Assembly (NCBI GenBank): GCA_032622095.1
Contig: CP136066.1
Span: forward strand, 102,073,319-102,137,318
DNA: 64,000 bases
Direction: 5' to 3'
Origin: Siphonodentalium dalli
Lineage: Eukaryota; Mollusca; Scaphopoda; Gadilida; Siphonodentaliidae
Notes under the pieces: model-generated
Told to the model about the DNA's origin: nothing
Seen by the model: only the letters and a program-made list of their open reading frames with translations
Database searches by the model: none
Shown here: piece after piece, positions 1-11,830 of the stretch
Numbering within the stretch: the first letter of the stretch is position 1
Layout: each line of letters begins with the position of its first letter
Translations under genes and position numbers: made by a program

Positions 1-196
1 TATGATGTGCTGTGACCTTACAAAACAATGTCATAATAGATGCCATGGCTTATAGAAAGTTGGTTTTAAACATTCCTGAGTTTGAGACACAAAGGACCGA
101 GTCGGCATCCCCAGTTAGACCTAGATTAAACGACCTGTTTAAACTTTGCATTTGTAGTAAAACCAAGATTTATTGACCGCGGGAACGACATTGCTA
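1..196. other. Unannotated flank
   Basis: I see no gene, repeat or motif that I can support here. Confidence 0.4.
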
Positions 197-1794
197 GGGG
201 GTGTTTATACATTACCCGGCGAAGATCGCATTCGCTGTAGCCGGCAGCGATAACAATAGAGTGTTTATACTTCGCCGGATAAGAATTACGGCTATCCGGA
301 TACTCAGCTATTCGGTTTTCAACTTTTGGATAAAAATGATTTAGTACAAGCACCTGATTGTCGTGTGGATTCTAATTCGCTCTGCGGTTAAGTTAGATGT
401 TTATCTGGGGTCATGCCGTCATGGGTGATTTCCTTTCAACAATTAACTCGAACAATATTATTGTGCAATCGCTGATAGACCAGCCCGCTTTTCACCTGTG
501 TATATATTGGTCAGTGTGCCAGTTTGATTGTCTCTAATCAGCTGTCAGGTCGGTGGTCACGCACCTTGGTTATAAGCTATTATTATAAATACTAACCGAT
601 GATGGTACACGTACTCTGCATGTGCATGGTACATTTGTTGCGCATTCGAGGGAATTAATTCATGTACATGTATGTCCATATATATATATGGAAGAAATGG
701 GATGGCACGTTTCTGTGGATTCAAACTTAATGGACAATTAGTTCAATAATCTAAATCTGAGTGCGCCGTGGACATATTTACACAGGGACGGGTCTAGAGG
801 GCCTGATTTGGAGGTGTGGGACTGTTCATCTTTGGAATTTATCGACCGACCGTGGTTATGGCCAGGTGTGAGAATATTTTTTAATCTGAACCCTGAAAAT
901 TGCAAAATCCTAGCATCCAGCCTTAAGATTTCCAATTGTTGGACATTTTCCAAACTTGACGCACCTCTAATAAGGTTGGATCATTTCCAACTGATGGTCA
1001 TTTCAGTCCAACAATTTGGTAAAAAAATAAGCAAATGTTGCCTAAAGAAATCACCAATAACAAATTGTTGAAAATAAAACTACGAGAACAATTTCATCAT
1101 ATTGCTGATGTCAAATGTCCAACTATTGCCGTGTCAGGTATGAAATTTCCAGCTTTTGAATATTTTGATTAAAGTTGGGATGAGACACCCCGATCGCCAC
1201 GGCCCTATATACATGGGCATGGTGAACGCCCGAGTAAAATGAAAAACATATTTTATTGTATAATGTTCAAACGGAAAATGTGTCACATTTGATTCGCGAT
1301 GTTGAAACTTATATATATAATATAAAATCCAATCGGAATGATTAGACACCAATTTGTAGATGTATGCGACGAAAAGATCTCAAAACTGACAATGGCCATG
1401 CTTTTGGTGCGACACTCACTTCACAGGCCGTATGTGAAGTTTGTGAACCAAAACAAACCATTAACAATGTTTTTTAAATATCTATAAAATTACCAATATC
1501 AATACCTGAAAGTTTGAGTTGGATATTAATAATTTCGGCATTTCCATTTCTAAAAAGTTTCATTTCACTATACCGCCCAACCATATATCTAACAGGAAGC
1601 GGCTAGATGTTTATAGATGTACAGCAATATCGTATTGCAGTTCAGTGAGAACTAAAACGAAAACTATTAACAAGTAAAGGAGACACATGAATATATGCGT
1701 ATCTTCGCCGGCGATGTGTAAACACTCTGCCCAACCTTCGCCGGCTAACGGGTTCGCCGGGTAACGGCTTCACCGGCTATGTGCAAACGTCACC
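197..1794. mobile_element. Candidate 1.6-kb DNA transposon with CCGGCGAAG-rich inverted ends
   Basis: The left end (197-300) and the reverse complement of the right end (about 1700-1794) align imperfectly. Both begin with a G-rich start, then GTTT-Y-CACAT or GTTTATACATT, then repeated CCGGCGAAG modules, and later a second GTGTTTA-TTCGCCGG block. The interior of about 1.3 kb has no convincing coding frame, so it is probably non-autonomous. I could not define a clean target-site duplication. The right end abuts, and may interrupt, the minus-strand coding remnant at 1.8 kb. Superfamily is not assigned. Confidence 0.45.
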
Positions 1795-1804
1795 TCAGAC
1801 AGGA

Positions 1805-2168
1805 TCTCATGTGTGGCTTTGCTTTCCTTGTATGGTAAGACTGTATGTTCCCATCCGTTTGGAAGCCGTTCTTAATCAACTGGACCAGGCGTGTGACATT
1901 GGCTACCACTGTATAAGCCCCACCAAGACTGGGGCGTACCCTTAAAGGCAATACCTTTGATAGTTGGTTGATATGTCATACCCACGCTGGGTGGTGGTCG
2001 GCATGGTTCAAGAAAGTACAAATGCCATTAACAAAAGGATGAAATGTTCAACGCGAAGAACATCCAGAGGAATGTTACGTTGATGAGCTCTTGCATTCAG
2101 TTCAACATACTTTGGTACACCAAGTGATTTCTTGGTAACATCACCATTGCGACCATTTTCCTTCATGA
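1805..2168 (-). pseudogene. Remnant of an unidentified coding sequence, copy 1
   Basis: On the minus strand an ATG at about 2168 opens a 52-codon frame containing VPKYVELNARAHQRN and IPLDVLRVEHF. Further along, in a shifted frame, 1805-1892 reads RLVQLIKNGFQTDG then IQSYHTRKAKPHM. The second block is clearly related to a block on the plus strand at 9320-9403 (RLVKLDQNGFEMD, IQSYHTKKK), so both are remnants of one protein family. Frameshifts and stops between the blocks argue against an intact gene. The remnant ends at or near the right end of the 0.2-1.8 kb transposon candidate, and its other side lies about 20 bp from the Helitron start. I do not recognise the family; a transposon-encoded protein or a decayed host gene are both possible. 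Confidence 0.4.
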
Positions 2169-2339
2169 GACATTAACTACTATATTCTAATCTCATATAT
2201 ATTTTGAAGACCTCTGTTTGTCTGTCTGTCTGTATGTCTGTCTGTCTGTATGTCATTTATACAAATCTACGATTCTTGACCGATCGGGACGAAACTTGGT
2301 ACGTACGTGTGTGTAGTTTGACCAGGCGGTCGACGTTGT

Positions 2340-2693
2340 CGTATTGGCGAGCCCGTGCGGCGCCCGCTTCGCGCATGCACAGACGAGATCTCGGAAACGG
2401 TTGGAGCTATCGATTTGAAATTTGCTATGTGAATGTATCTTGCCCCGGATACGAATTTTATCGGGTCGCCGAGCCCGTGCGCGACGCCAGCTTCACGCAT
2501 GCGCAGACCAGATATCGGAAACGGGTGGAGCTATCGACTTGGAATTTGCTATGTGAATGTATCTTGCCCTGGATACGAATAATTTTATCGGGTCGCCGAG
2601 CCCGGGCGACGCCAGCTTCGCGCATGCACAGACGAGATCTCGGAAACAGGGGGAGCTATCGACTTGAAATTTGGTATGTGAATGTATATTGCC
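2340..2693 (+). repeat. GC-rich satellite, left block (about 3 units of ~120 bp)
   Basis: Units run GCCCCGGATACGAATTTTAT, CGGGTCGCCGAGCCCGTGCG, CGCATGC-CAGACGAGATCTC, GGAAACGGGTGGAGCTATCG and so on, with a few substitutions between units. The GC content contrasts sharply with the surrounding DNA. The final unit is broken at GCC-CCG by the nested element and resumes at 8416. Open frames across this block are satellite shadows. Confidence 0.85.
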
Positions 2694-3234
2694 CCGTAGA
2701 GGAGCGGCCAAACGCCAAAAGTGGTCGGATACCCCTACCCTCGGTAGAACAAGTTGAAACCAACCTTTTCTGGAAAGTAAATATATATCATTTATGGAAA
2801 TGATTCTTGGCCTTGCCGGAATTGGTGGCAGCTATGTATGGTAAGACTATTTGTGGAGGTACCCTACCGAAAAATTAGCCTGTTTTCAGCGGTTGGCCAG
2901 CTATACACAATTGGTTAAAAGTTAAGCACATCACAAAAAACAGAACGTTTTATTTGTTATTATGGGGTACATGGTGATACTAGATTGGAACGTTCTTATT
3001 TCTTCTGGTTTGTTTGAGATTTCACGACGTCATGGTAGAGAATGTAACGTTATGCGTCAAAAAATCATGACGATTCAGAGAAACTGTCGCCCGTCAACTC
3101 TGGACAAAACTAGCACGCTGGATTGAGCTTATCTTATCATATATGTTCGGAAAGAATGGAGTATTTTCTACCCGCAGGTATTAAATTTATTACCCTATCC
3201 CTACAAATATTGTAATTAATTGAAAAAAACTTAC

Positions 3235-3960
3235 CCCTCCCCCAATGTCATAAAATGCTGAGTACAGCCATCGCCTGGGATTGGATCCCAGAATGATAGA
3301 ATAGTGCGTAGTATTTCATTTTATTTCGTGTAGAACACACATAACAAATGTAAAATTCGAATTTCCAACCATATTCACCATTAGAAGAGTATCAAAATCC
3401 AAGATGGCGTCCAATATGGCCTTCAGTTTTTATTTTAAGACTCTGTGGAGCGACATACGAAAAATCCCGAAAAGGAAAGTCCCCAGTGGTAAAATCTATA
3501 TTATTGTAGTGACTACATAGAATAACATTTCATATCAAACATTAATTTGACCATTAATACATCTTTTCAATTGGTAAGCTAATAGGTAGAACTGTATCCC
3601 TCCATCCAATGTCATAAAATTCTAAATAAAGTTATCGACTGGGATTGGAACCACGAGTGATAGCATTATGCGCAGTATGTTGTTTTATTTAATGTACAAT
3701 ACACATACGAAGTGACAGGTATGAATTTCCATCCATATTCACTATTAGAAGAGTATGATACAACAACATGGCGTCCAATATGGCGTCCAATTTTAATTGT
3801 ACCACTTAGCGCGAACGCACATACAAACGAACTAAAATGGAACGTCCCCTGTGGCATATTGTATATCATTGAAGTGACCACATAGACGATATCTCATAGG
3901 GTACAGTAGTTTCACCGTCAGTCTATCTTATCAGTTGGAGAATAGTAAACAAAAACGTAA
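3235..3960. repeat. Left-arm subterminal tandem repeat (~360 bp x 2)
   Basis: Two units begin near CCAATGTCATAAAATKCT. Each contains a CTGGGATTGGA-YCC motif, AATATGGCGTCCAA-type motifs, and a GTGACYACATAGA motif near the end. The same unit occurs inverted 2.5 times at 6960-7900. Confidence 0.75.
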
Positions 3961-6955
3961 TCAACACCCAGTCACAAACGTCCACATACATGTAATGGCG
4001 GCACTTGTGACTATAGTCCAGAATGCAAAGAATTAAGCAAATCGTTCGGAATTACTTTGTGTTGAATACAACGAAGAAACATAAAATGTAAAATTTGCAT
4101 CCTACATCAGGTTCCAAATGTCACACCATTAGCTATGACACAGGTGTGACGCCAGGATTAATACTGGATGGAAATTTGAATTTTGTTGAATGTTTAGGTT
4201 GTTTTGTTTAACAATTATCAGGAACTTCATATCAAATATTTGGAGAAAGACAAACCTACCAAAAATAAAAAAACACTTAGTGAAATTCCGAGAATGACTT
4301 AAATAGTTTAATTTGCCTAATCGTGTATCGTGTATCTCCAATGCACATTTGACTATTGTTTGACACATTTGATGTCATGTTGGGACGTTAAGTAAGTAAA
4401 GAATAAACAATATGTAGACAACTGGTAATAATAGAGGATGGTCATTGACCGTTACAAATAATCATGCACTCTATGCGGTACGAAGTGATGTTGTAATGTT
4501 CAATACTAACATATTACTATCATTAATATATTGTGATAGTCTTGAATGTGCAGTCCTCCTTAACATGTCCTTTTGAATTTTCACCAACATTTTCAGAGAG
4601 CCTTGCAACAGTTTTGGCCACATGAAACATTAAATAACAGAATCACCATCTGTTGTTTTATGCAGTAACGCAAAAAACAAAAATGGCATACATTTTGAAA
4701 TCCAGTAAATAAGATATCTGATCGATCTCTGGTTTTGCCAAAGTTGGATATGAGTCCACGAGCAATCAAAGTTCACACATCATAGTAACTACCTATTAAC
4801 GATACACGAAATTCATCATCGCACACACAAAATGCTCTTTAATGACATAACATGGGACCACAGTGTCCATATAATGCAATCAGCGTACAATGGTTTATAA
4901 ATAGGCGTTATAGTGATCGAGAGGTTGCTGCTTTGTATAATCGTTCGAGTTTCGGCTCTGCGTCAAACAAGAAAGCAACACCGCATACCTATGAACATAA
5001 GTTGTTCTCGCCATATGTTGCTTGATGTGCATGTTTTTCCGTACATTGATATTTTAGTCCAGACTAATTTGTGAGTTAAATGGGTGTGAATGTCAATCGG
5101 ATTCATATATGTTACAAATAGAAGATATTGAGTTTCCGGGCAAGACTAACTAAAATTCAATCTACTATATCTCCGGTGGATATCATATCTGTATTAGTTC
5201 TTAGGGACGTGAGTCCTGACTATACATGTATAGCAATCTATCATGCTAATACATTTTATTGATACATAGGTCATAGTGCGATAATCTCCATTGAACATGC
5301 ACATTGGTGTTGCATTTATGATTGCGGTTAGATTCTAATCATAATCACGCAACTCACAAGCAAACCAGAAAGTCACTAAACGTTTGTTTTATCCACGGTC
5401 CTTTTTAGTCTGGTGGCATTTGAAATGGATAAAATGGTAAGTAATGCAAATCTGTAGGCTATTAACACAATTGAAATGGCGACAGGCATAAGGCAATTCA
5501 CAATAGACACTCGTCATTAGTCTTGATATATAGATATCCAAATTGTGTTAACGGGTTGGTCTATGGCGACTAGGCCATATCACGACATACATTGTATTAT
5601 TATGGGTGGCGGAAAGACAGCGCCGATCTTACCGCGGAAGCAATATGTTCAGTCCATACATAAGCCACCTACCCCCAAACTGGCAAATATTCGAAAGTTG
5701 TTTTCACTTAACATGGATCTCATAACAGTGTTACTGATCGGGATTTATAACACCTTCGTCGTCGATCTGGTGTGTTATGGGGATACACGTAACTGAGTGT
5801 AAGTCAATGTGATGTAATCAACTAAAAATCACTGGTGTATAGTGTTGTGTTCTTGTTCACCCAAAATAGTCATTTTTGTTTCTCAAGAAAACCTGGACAT
5901 GCCATACTCAAGTGCCCATTGCTGTGAATGCATAGAATCACATTGTATGACTCATTAAATGAAAATATGGGAATAATAATTTTATTTCTCAGATCCATCT
6001 GTCTCTATGTTAATGTCGTCACTGGAGTCATGTTTAACCTTTAGTCACTGAACGTTAATTGAATGGTAAGCCATCAGAGCCATGTAATTTTTATGATTGA
6101 TAAAAGCAAATTAGGCTCATCTCTATGAAGATAACATATGTGTTAATGTTATTCTATTCCAAAATAGTATTATTGAAAAGTTAACTTATCGACTATCGGC
6201 ACCAGAGCAAACCATTTGAACGGTTGTTGAAAACAACTGGCACTTCAACAACAAATCCAGCGCAAAGCATCACAAAATGAAGTCTTTTTTTCTGGCTATT
6301 GTACTTCTTCGCAAAATTGAAATGACATCTAAATTATGGGATGCCATCTTGTATTTTGAGATCCATCTTATAGCGAGTGTGGTTCTAACATACTTATGTC
6401 GCACTAAACGATACGATACGATTTATTTGCATAAACACCAATATGCTAACAATACAATTCATAATAATACAATAAACAATTAATAGTAAAAACAAATACA
6501 TGCGAACACTAAATTACATCTACAACTGCGCATTTGTTGTTTTATTCTTGGTTAGGATTCTCAGAGATACCTTTGTGCACATTGTTTTAACTTTCGATAT
6601 GAGGAATGTTGAGTTTTGTGTTTATTATTTCGCAAATTAAAAGATATGTTGATAACAGAACTACTACTTCATATGACTATTGTAATGAAATGAATGTGAT
6701 GAATCGACACAATATACATGTATATACTACTGGATACGTCATTTGTCCTGATTTCCCGTATTTGTTTTCACGAAGTGTTATAAATTCGAGACATGACAAA
6801 GCTCGTCTGATTTTTTGTTTCTATAGTTGACCACCACATTTTGGTCTCCGTCATCACGCAAACAATAAATTGCCATGTAATAATGGAAACATACACATAA
6901 GTAATAACACATGAGACGTTTATTTGCCCGCATATCGTACTAGTTGTTTACAAAG
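3961..6955. other. Core of the nested element, no recognised gene
   Basis: About 3 kb of AT-rich sequence between the inverted arms. Open frames are short (up to 83 codons at 5545-5796) and have no recognisable domain. A TATAAATAGG string lies at about 4896, but no exon can be tied to it. The stretch could be decayed coding or captured DNA. Confidence 0.5.
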
Positions 6956-7905
6956 TGTTGACATTAAACTTAAATGCCATATTGGCCGCCATTATGGCGC
7001 AATAGTGGGTGTGACTTCAAACTTGTTGTTTCTTTATCGTATTCAGCACAATTGAAATCCAAAATGTATGCTCATTTCTTTTTGGCCTGTACTACAATCC
7101 ACAGTGGCCCATTTGTGTGGAAGTTTGTGACTGTAGGGGTGATCAAGTTTTTGTCTAATTATTTCATCAATTGATAATAAAGATCAATGCTGAATCTAAT
7201 GTTTCATATGAAATGTTCTATGTAGTCAGTATAATTATATATAATATACCACTGGGGACATTTCTTTTCTGAATTTGTCGTATGTCCGTTCACTAAGTCT
7301 TGAATTTAAAATTGGCCGCCATATTGAACGCCATCTTCGATTATGATACTATTTTAATAACTAACAAATTTGGATGGCAATTTCTCTGGCCAATTTGCAT
7401 GTGTATTCTACATTTAATAAAACAAATTACTGCGCATTATGCGATCATTCGTGGTTCCAATCCCAAGCGACAACTTTGGTTCGAATTTTATGACATTGAA
7501 CGGCGGAATAAATGTTTTACTTTTATTTTTCCAATTGATAAGATGTATTATTGGTGAAACTAATGTTTCATATGAAATACTATTCTATATGGTCATTAAA
7601 ATAATATACATTTTCCCACTTGGGACGTTCCTTTTCAGGATTTTTCGTATGTCGCTTCACTAAGTCTTAAAATAAAAACTGAATGCCATATTGGACGCCA
7701 TCTTGGAGTTTGATACTTATCTAATAGTGAATATGGTTGGAAATTTGCATTTTACACTTGTTATGTGTGTTCTACACTAAGTAAAAGTAAATACTACGCA
7801 CTATTCTATCATTCTGGGATCCAATCCCCGGCGATGGCTATATTTAGCATTTTATGACATTGGGGGAGGGTTAAGTTTTTGCCTATTATTGCTAAATTGG
7901 TAGGG
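6956..7905. repeat. Right-arm subterminal tandem repeat (~360 bp x 2.5, inverted)
   Basis: This is the inverted counterpart of 3235-3960. It has recurring TTCATATGAAAT, GGGACRTTYCTTTTC, CATATTGG-CGCCAT and CATTTTATGACATTG blocks. It holds about half a unit more than the left arm, so the arms have changed copy number since insertion. Confidence 0.75.
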
Positions 7906-8415
7906 TCAGGAAAATAAACTTAATACCTCCGGGTAGAAAATTCTCCATTCTTTCCAAACATATATGATAAGATAAGCTCAATCCAGCGTGCTAGTTTTGT
8001 ACAGAGTTGACGGGCGACAGTTTCTCTGAGTCGTCATGATGTTTTGACGCATAACGTTACATTCTCCACCATGACGTCGTGAAATCTCAAACAAACCAGA
8101 AAAAATAACAACGCTCCGATCTAGTATCACCATGTACCCCATAATAACAAATAGAACATTCTGTTTTTGGTGATGTGCTTAACTTTTAACCAATTGTGTA
8201 TAGCTGGCCAACCGCTGAAAACAGGCTTATTTTTCGGTAGGTACCTTCACAAATAGTCTTGCCATACATAGCTGCCACCAATTCCGGCAAGGCCAAGACT
8301 CATTTTCATAAATGATATATATATACCTTTCAGAAAAAGTTGGTTTCAACTTGTTCTACCGAGGGTAGGGGTATCTCGAAAACTAAGGCCCTTTTTGGAT
8401 TTGGCCGCTCCTCTA

Positions 8416-9010
8416 CCGGATACGAATTTTATCGGGTCGCCGAGCCTGTGCGACGCCAGCTTCGCGCATGCGCAGACGAGATCTCGGAAACGGGTGGAGC
8501 TATCGACTTGAAATTTGGTATGTGAATATCTTGCCCCGGATACGAATTTTATCGGGTCGCCGAGCCGTGCGACGCCAGCTTCGCGCATGCGCAGACGAGA
8601 TCTCGGAAACGGGTGGAGCTATCGACTTGAAATTTGCTATGTGAATGTATCTTGCCCCGGATACGAGTAATTTTATCGGGTCGCCGAGCCCGTGCGACGC
8701 CAGCTTCGCGCATGCACAGACGAGATCTCGGAAACAGGGGGAGCTATCGACTTGAAATTCGGTATGTGAATGTATCTTGCCCCGGATACGAATTTTATCG
8801 GGTCGCCGAGCCCGTGCGACGCCAGCTTCGCGCATGCGCAGACGAGATCTCGGAAACGGGTGGAGCTATCGACTTGAAATTTGGTATGTGAATATCTTGC
8901 CCCGGATACGAATTTTATCGGGTCGCCGAGCCCGTGCGACGCCAGCTTCGCGCATGCGCAGACCAGATCTCGGAAACGGGTAGAGCTATCGACTTGAAAT
9001 TTGGTTTTTG
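8416..9010 (+). repeat. GC-rich satellite, right block (about 5 units of ~120 bp)
   Basis: Same unit and orientation as 2340-2693. GCGCATGCGC occurs exactly at 8464, 8583, 8830 and 8950, and as GCGCATGCAC in the unit near 8708. Spacing is 119-124 bp. A CGAGATCTCG palindrome follows in most units. Confidence 0.85.
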
Positions 9011-9099
9011 AATAGCCCGGACAACGTCGGGCTCATCGGCTAGTCTTATATATAAAGCAATATGATCATAAAGGTCGCGTTCCCCAACGTCCACAGACG

Positions 9100-9727
9100 T
9101 TGCCATCGAGACTATAAATTGTTCTTTAAATACATAGTGAAATAAATGCACCAGAGTTCCTGACATTTTCTTGAATAATACCGCCCACATACTGACACTA
9201 ACCCTGAGAGAGGATAACAAAAACGCATACATTCATGCTATAAAGACATTATCCTTAGTCCATCCGACTGTTTTGAGGGAGGCTAGCTATAGCATAGCAT
9301 TATCAAGACAAAATTGTACGTCTGGTCAAGTTGGATCAGAACGGCTTCGAAATGGATGTGGAAATACAATCTTACCACACAAAAAAAAAAACCCGACACG
9401 CATGACATTCTATATCTTAAACATGTACCAGGTGTAGGGATGGTGTATACCGTGGCCCATTTCATTCCCACTATCATGGCGCATGTCCACAAACTAGCAC
9501 CGCGAGTATTGTTCTTCTCTGCTGGGAAATATTCGACGAGACAACTGTGGGACGTCACACAGTTTGCTTCCGATCATGGTCAAGAAGTGTGGGTAGTCGG
9601 TACACTATGGTATTCTCCTTAGCAGATAGACATCTGTCCAAGGGAATGAGACAGTTAGCAACCGTCGAAACACTGTCGAAGTTGTCCACGTATGCCAATG
9701 CGTTCGCTGAGTTTGTGAGTTGACGAA
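9100..9727 (+). pseudogene. Remnant of an unidentified coding sequence, copy 2
   Basis: Plus-strand counterpart of the 1.8-2.17 kb remnant. Related blocks are IFLNNTAHILT at about 9170 and RLVKLDQNGFEMD / IQSYHTKKK at 9320-9403. An open frame then continues from about 9420 to 9622 (VPGVGMVYTVAHFIPT, HKLAPRVLFFSAGKYSTRQL, WDVTQFASDHGQEVWVVG). A third frame opens at about 9609 (MVFSLADRHLSKGMRQL, ATVETLSKLSTYANAFAEF) and runs to GTGAGT at 9715, which resembles a splice donor. Frame changes and an A-run at about 9381 suggest a pseudogene. The protein-like composition suggests a once-functional exon. Function unknown. Confidence 0.35.
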
Positions 9728-10146
9728 CCATCTATTGAGAAGTGACTGGCTAACTGGTTCGCCAGGTGTACATGCCGTTATCCCCGTGGGGTATGAGACA
9801 CATACATAGAGATGACATTCTGTAAGCTTGTATACTCATCGACCATATGCCTTCCTAGTTCAAGATGACGCACAAATTCCATATTTAGCATTTATTTAAA
9901 ATCGTAATCTAGACACCGGAAAAATGAATTGTATGAAACGTTATGATTAGAGGGACCCTTCTCCCAGGAAGTGGTGAATACTTTGTCGGTGTGAGTGGCC
10001 TATATTTATCAGACAAAGAAATGGAAGCTGGTCCAGATAATTATGGACGTGACGTGGCAAATCAGAATCTGTTATCAGATAATTGTTCTGATATGACTAT
10101 TCGGCGCACCTACGGTTACGACCATTATCGGCGCTAAGTGGAGAAT
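9728..10146. other. No supported feature
   Basis: Only short open frames are seen, including a 64-codon frame at 9943-10137 without a recognisable domain. Confidence 0.35.
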
Positions 10147-10672
10147 GGATTTCGAAATGCCACATCGCGATATTAATTGGAGACGAATACCACTTTGTAA
10201 TTACATGTTCACAACTTAATGATATCCGAATCAAATATATCCCGGATTATTACTGGAAATATCCCAGCAAAGAAAAGTTATATAGACTTCTATCGATTGA
10301 AAATATTAGTATATTGCGGAGATTGTCATTAAGTGTACCTTTAAGGAATTGCACAAAATCTGAGACACTGAATACCCCACCCGCCTGGGCAAAAAACTCC
10401 CCATTTCAAAACACTTCCCATTTGTTAAGACCGGGGGTAAATATAACTGTTGTTCCCCTGTAGTATTCGGTGTGGGTGACAAAATGGGAATGGGCGTGCC
10501 TTCGCGTGCGGGATTGAGATATATAAATATGATATATTATTATGGCAGTGGCATGAGTATAAGATTATAGCCACTATATAGTTTCCTGTTATTGTACATA
10601 TATGTATATATATTTTGCATGTTCTGTGTTAAATCATAGCTTTTGCAATAAACTGATTGATTGATTGACTTG
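10147..10672 (+). pseudogene. LINE remnant: ORF2 C-terminus, 3' UTR and tail
   Basis: In one frame from about 10147 to 10345 the sequence reads KCHIAILIGDEYHFVITC, then SQLNDIRIKYIP, then KEKLYRLLSIENISILRRLS. The C-x-H-DEYHF-x-C pattern followed by a charged helix is typical of the zinc-binding C-terminus of CR1/L2-like non-LTR retrotransposon polymerases. About 320 bp downstream, the sequence ends at AATAAACTGATTGATTGATT (about 10648-10668), a short-repeat tail of the kind these elements carry. A 5'-truncated, dead copy; it is inferred to be a LINE from protein pattern and tail only. Confidence 0.65.
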
Positions 10673-11507
10673 GTCCAAAACAGTATCATTCCAACCGATA
10701 TCCCAAGCTGTTGTGGACCGAGAATATTTGCATGGTCTTAGCGAGATTCTGCTGTTTCTGCTTACCATCGTTTCTATGCGTTTCGTTTCCTGTTGATATA
10801 TCGTCCACAACGTTACTTGTGAGTCACACTGCATGCCTATTCGTCCACTTCCAAACCTTCGTCGCCCCTTTCTTGGGCAGCTCAAGGCAAACCATCTACC
10901 ACCCTCTGTGTTGGCTCAATCATATAATCATCCACAACAGTGTTAGTGCAGAAATGTCTGAGAACACAAAGCGCTGGCTGAAATAGATCGCTCGGCTGTA
11001 AGTGCCAACCTCCAATATATCAAATAAAGAGCGTTACTTTGAATGCCTGCGCCTTCTAATAAAGAGTGTTTTAGATAGTTGCATTGTATTACATCTTACT
11101 GACAATCGAATTCAATTATACTTACGTTTGTAGCATGATTTACGTACTCTGACCTAGCCAAAGGTGCAAAATATATAGGTGGGTCGAAAAACAATATCTG
11201 AATAAAACTGATAAAATTTGTCTCCAGTAAAATATGATCCCCCATATTTTGATCCAGGGGACAAGATATATCATATATTGTTATTATGATATGAAATACT
11301 AGTAGGTATTGTTCAACAATAGCACACAATATGCCTGATACCTAACCCTACTCCATCTAGAAAATCACGAAGTTTGCCATTTCGGGTACCTGCAAATAAT
11401 AGCCGATTTAGAAGAATTGCACACAGATCTCGAAGTGGACTTTTGATATGTTGTGTTTGTAATGGTGTACTGATTCGAAAAATATTAAAACAAATTATGT
11501 ACATATT
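10673..11507. other. No supported gene
   Basis: AT-rich. AATAAAGAG-GTT motifs recur near 11020 and 11060. Open frames on both strands lack recognisable domains. Confidence 0.4.
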
Positions 11508-11830
11508 ATGTCTAGGTCAAAACCTATTTTGCTTTCGTCGTCATCGTCAGTAGCATTATCCGCGGCACCATCGTTCTCTTATACATCGACGTCGTCCTTA
11601 TCATTGGCCTTGTTCTCGATGTCATTGCCATCATTTCATCGTCATCATCGTCGTCGTATTCGTCGTCAATTTCGGCTACATAATCTCCGTCGCCGTAGCC
11701 ATCATTCTCATTATCATCATCATTATTATCATCTTGATCATCGTCACCTCAACATCATCTTCAACATCATGCATAACCAGCACAAACATCGTCATCATCG
11801 CCATCCCCATCCTCATCACTACCATAATTC
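11508..11830 (+). repeat. Degenerate TCG/ATC trinucleotide low-complexity tract
   Basis: The stretch is dominated by TCG, TCA and ATC trinucleotides (CGTCGTCATCGTC, CATCATCATTATTATC). It opens a Ser/His-rich 131-codon frame that I regard as a composition artefact. It lies just upstream of a LINE fragment. Confidence 0.7.

Larger units (their letters stand above)
2697..8415. mobile_element. 5.7-kb foldback-like DNA transposon nested in the Helitron satellite
   Basis: The left end TAGAGGAGCGGCCAAA is mirrored by TTTGGCCGCTCCTCTA at 8400-8415. It is flanked by CCG on both sides (2694-2696 and 8416-8418); removing one CCG and the element restores a perfect satellite unit, so this is a 3-bp target duplication. 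The inverted arms extend inward for more than 1 kb and share GGTACC-rich segments, a long AT/GC-mixed block at 2820-3200 versus 7910-8300, and tandem ~360-bp subrepeats. The central ~3 kb shows no transposase. Arms that long recall foldback elements; a 3-bp duplication is also seen in CACTA and Harbinger groups, but the terminal sequence matches neither clearly. Confidence 0.75.
2191..9043 (+). mobile_element. Non-autonomous Helitron carrying a satellite and a nested transposon
   Basis: The 5' end is TCTCATATATATTTTGAAG preceded by A. The 3' end is CTAG followed by T, with a short hairpin (AGCCCG...CGGGCT, 9014-9033) ending 7 nt before CTAG. This matches known Helitron rules: TC start, hairpin, CTRR end, insertion between A and T. 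The 5' end resembles those of the two Helitrons at 41.95 and 42.80 kb (CTATATATTTTG core, then a GTCTGTC tract). Without the nested element at 2697-8415 the Helitron is about 1.13 kb and is mostly a ~120-bp tandem repeat. No Rep/helicase coding is visible. Confidence 0.75.

Noticed and set aside
2204-2803. 199-codon open frame
   Set aside because: It spans the GTCT-rich Helitron start, the satellite and the end of the nested element; not a protein.
3275-3300. CTGGGATTGGATCCCAG as a possible tRNA T-arm
   Set aside because: No cloverleaf can be drawn around it and it recurs as part of the subterminal repeat.
4880-4990. TATAAATAGG as a promoter inside the nested element
   Set aside because: No exon or conserved frame follows within the core, so there is nothing to anchor it.
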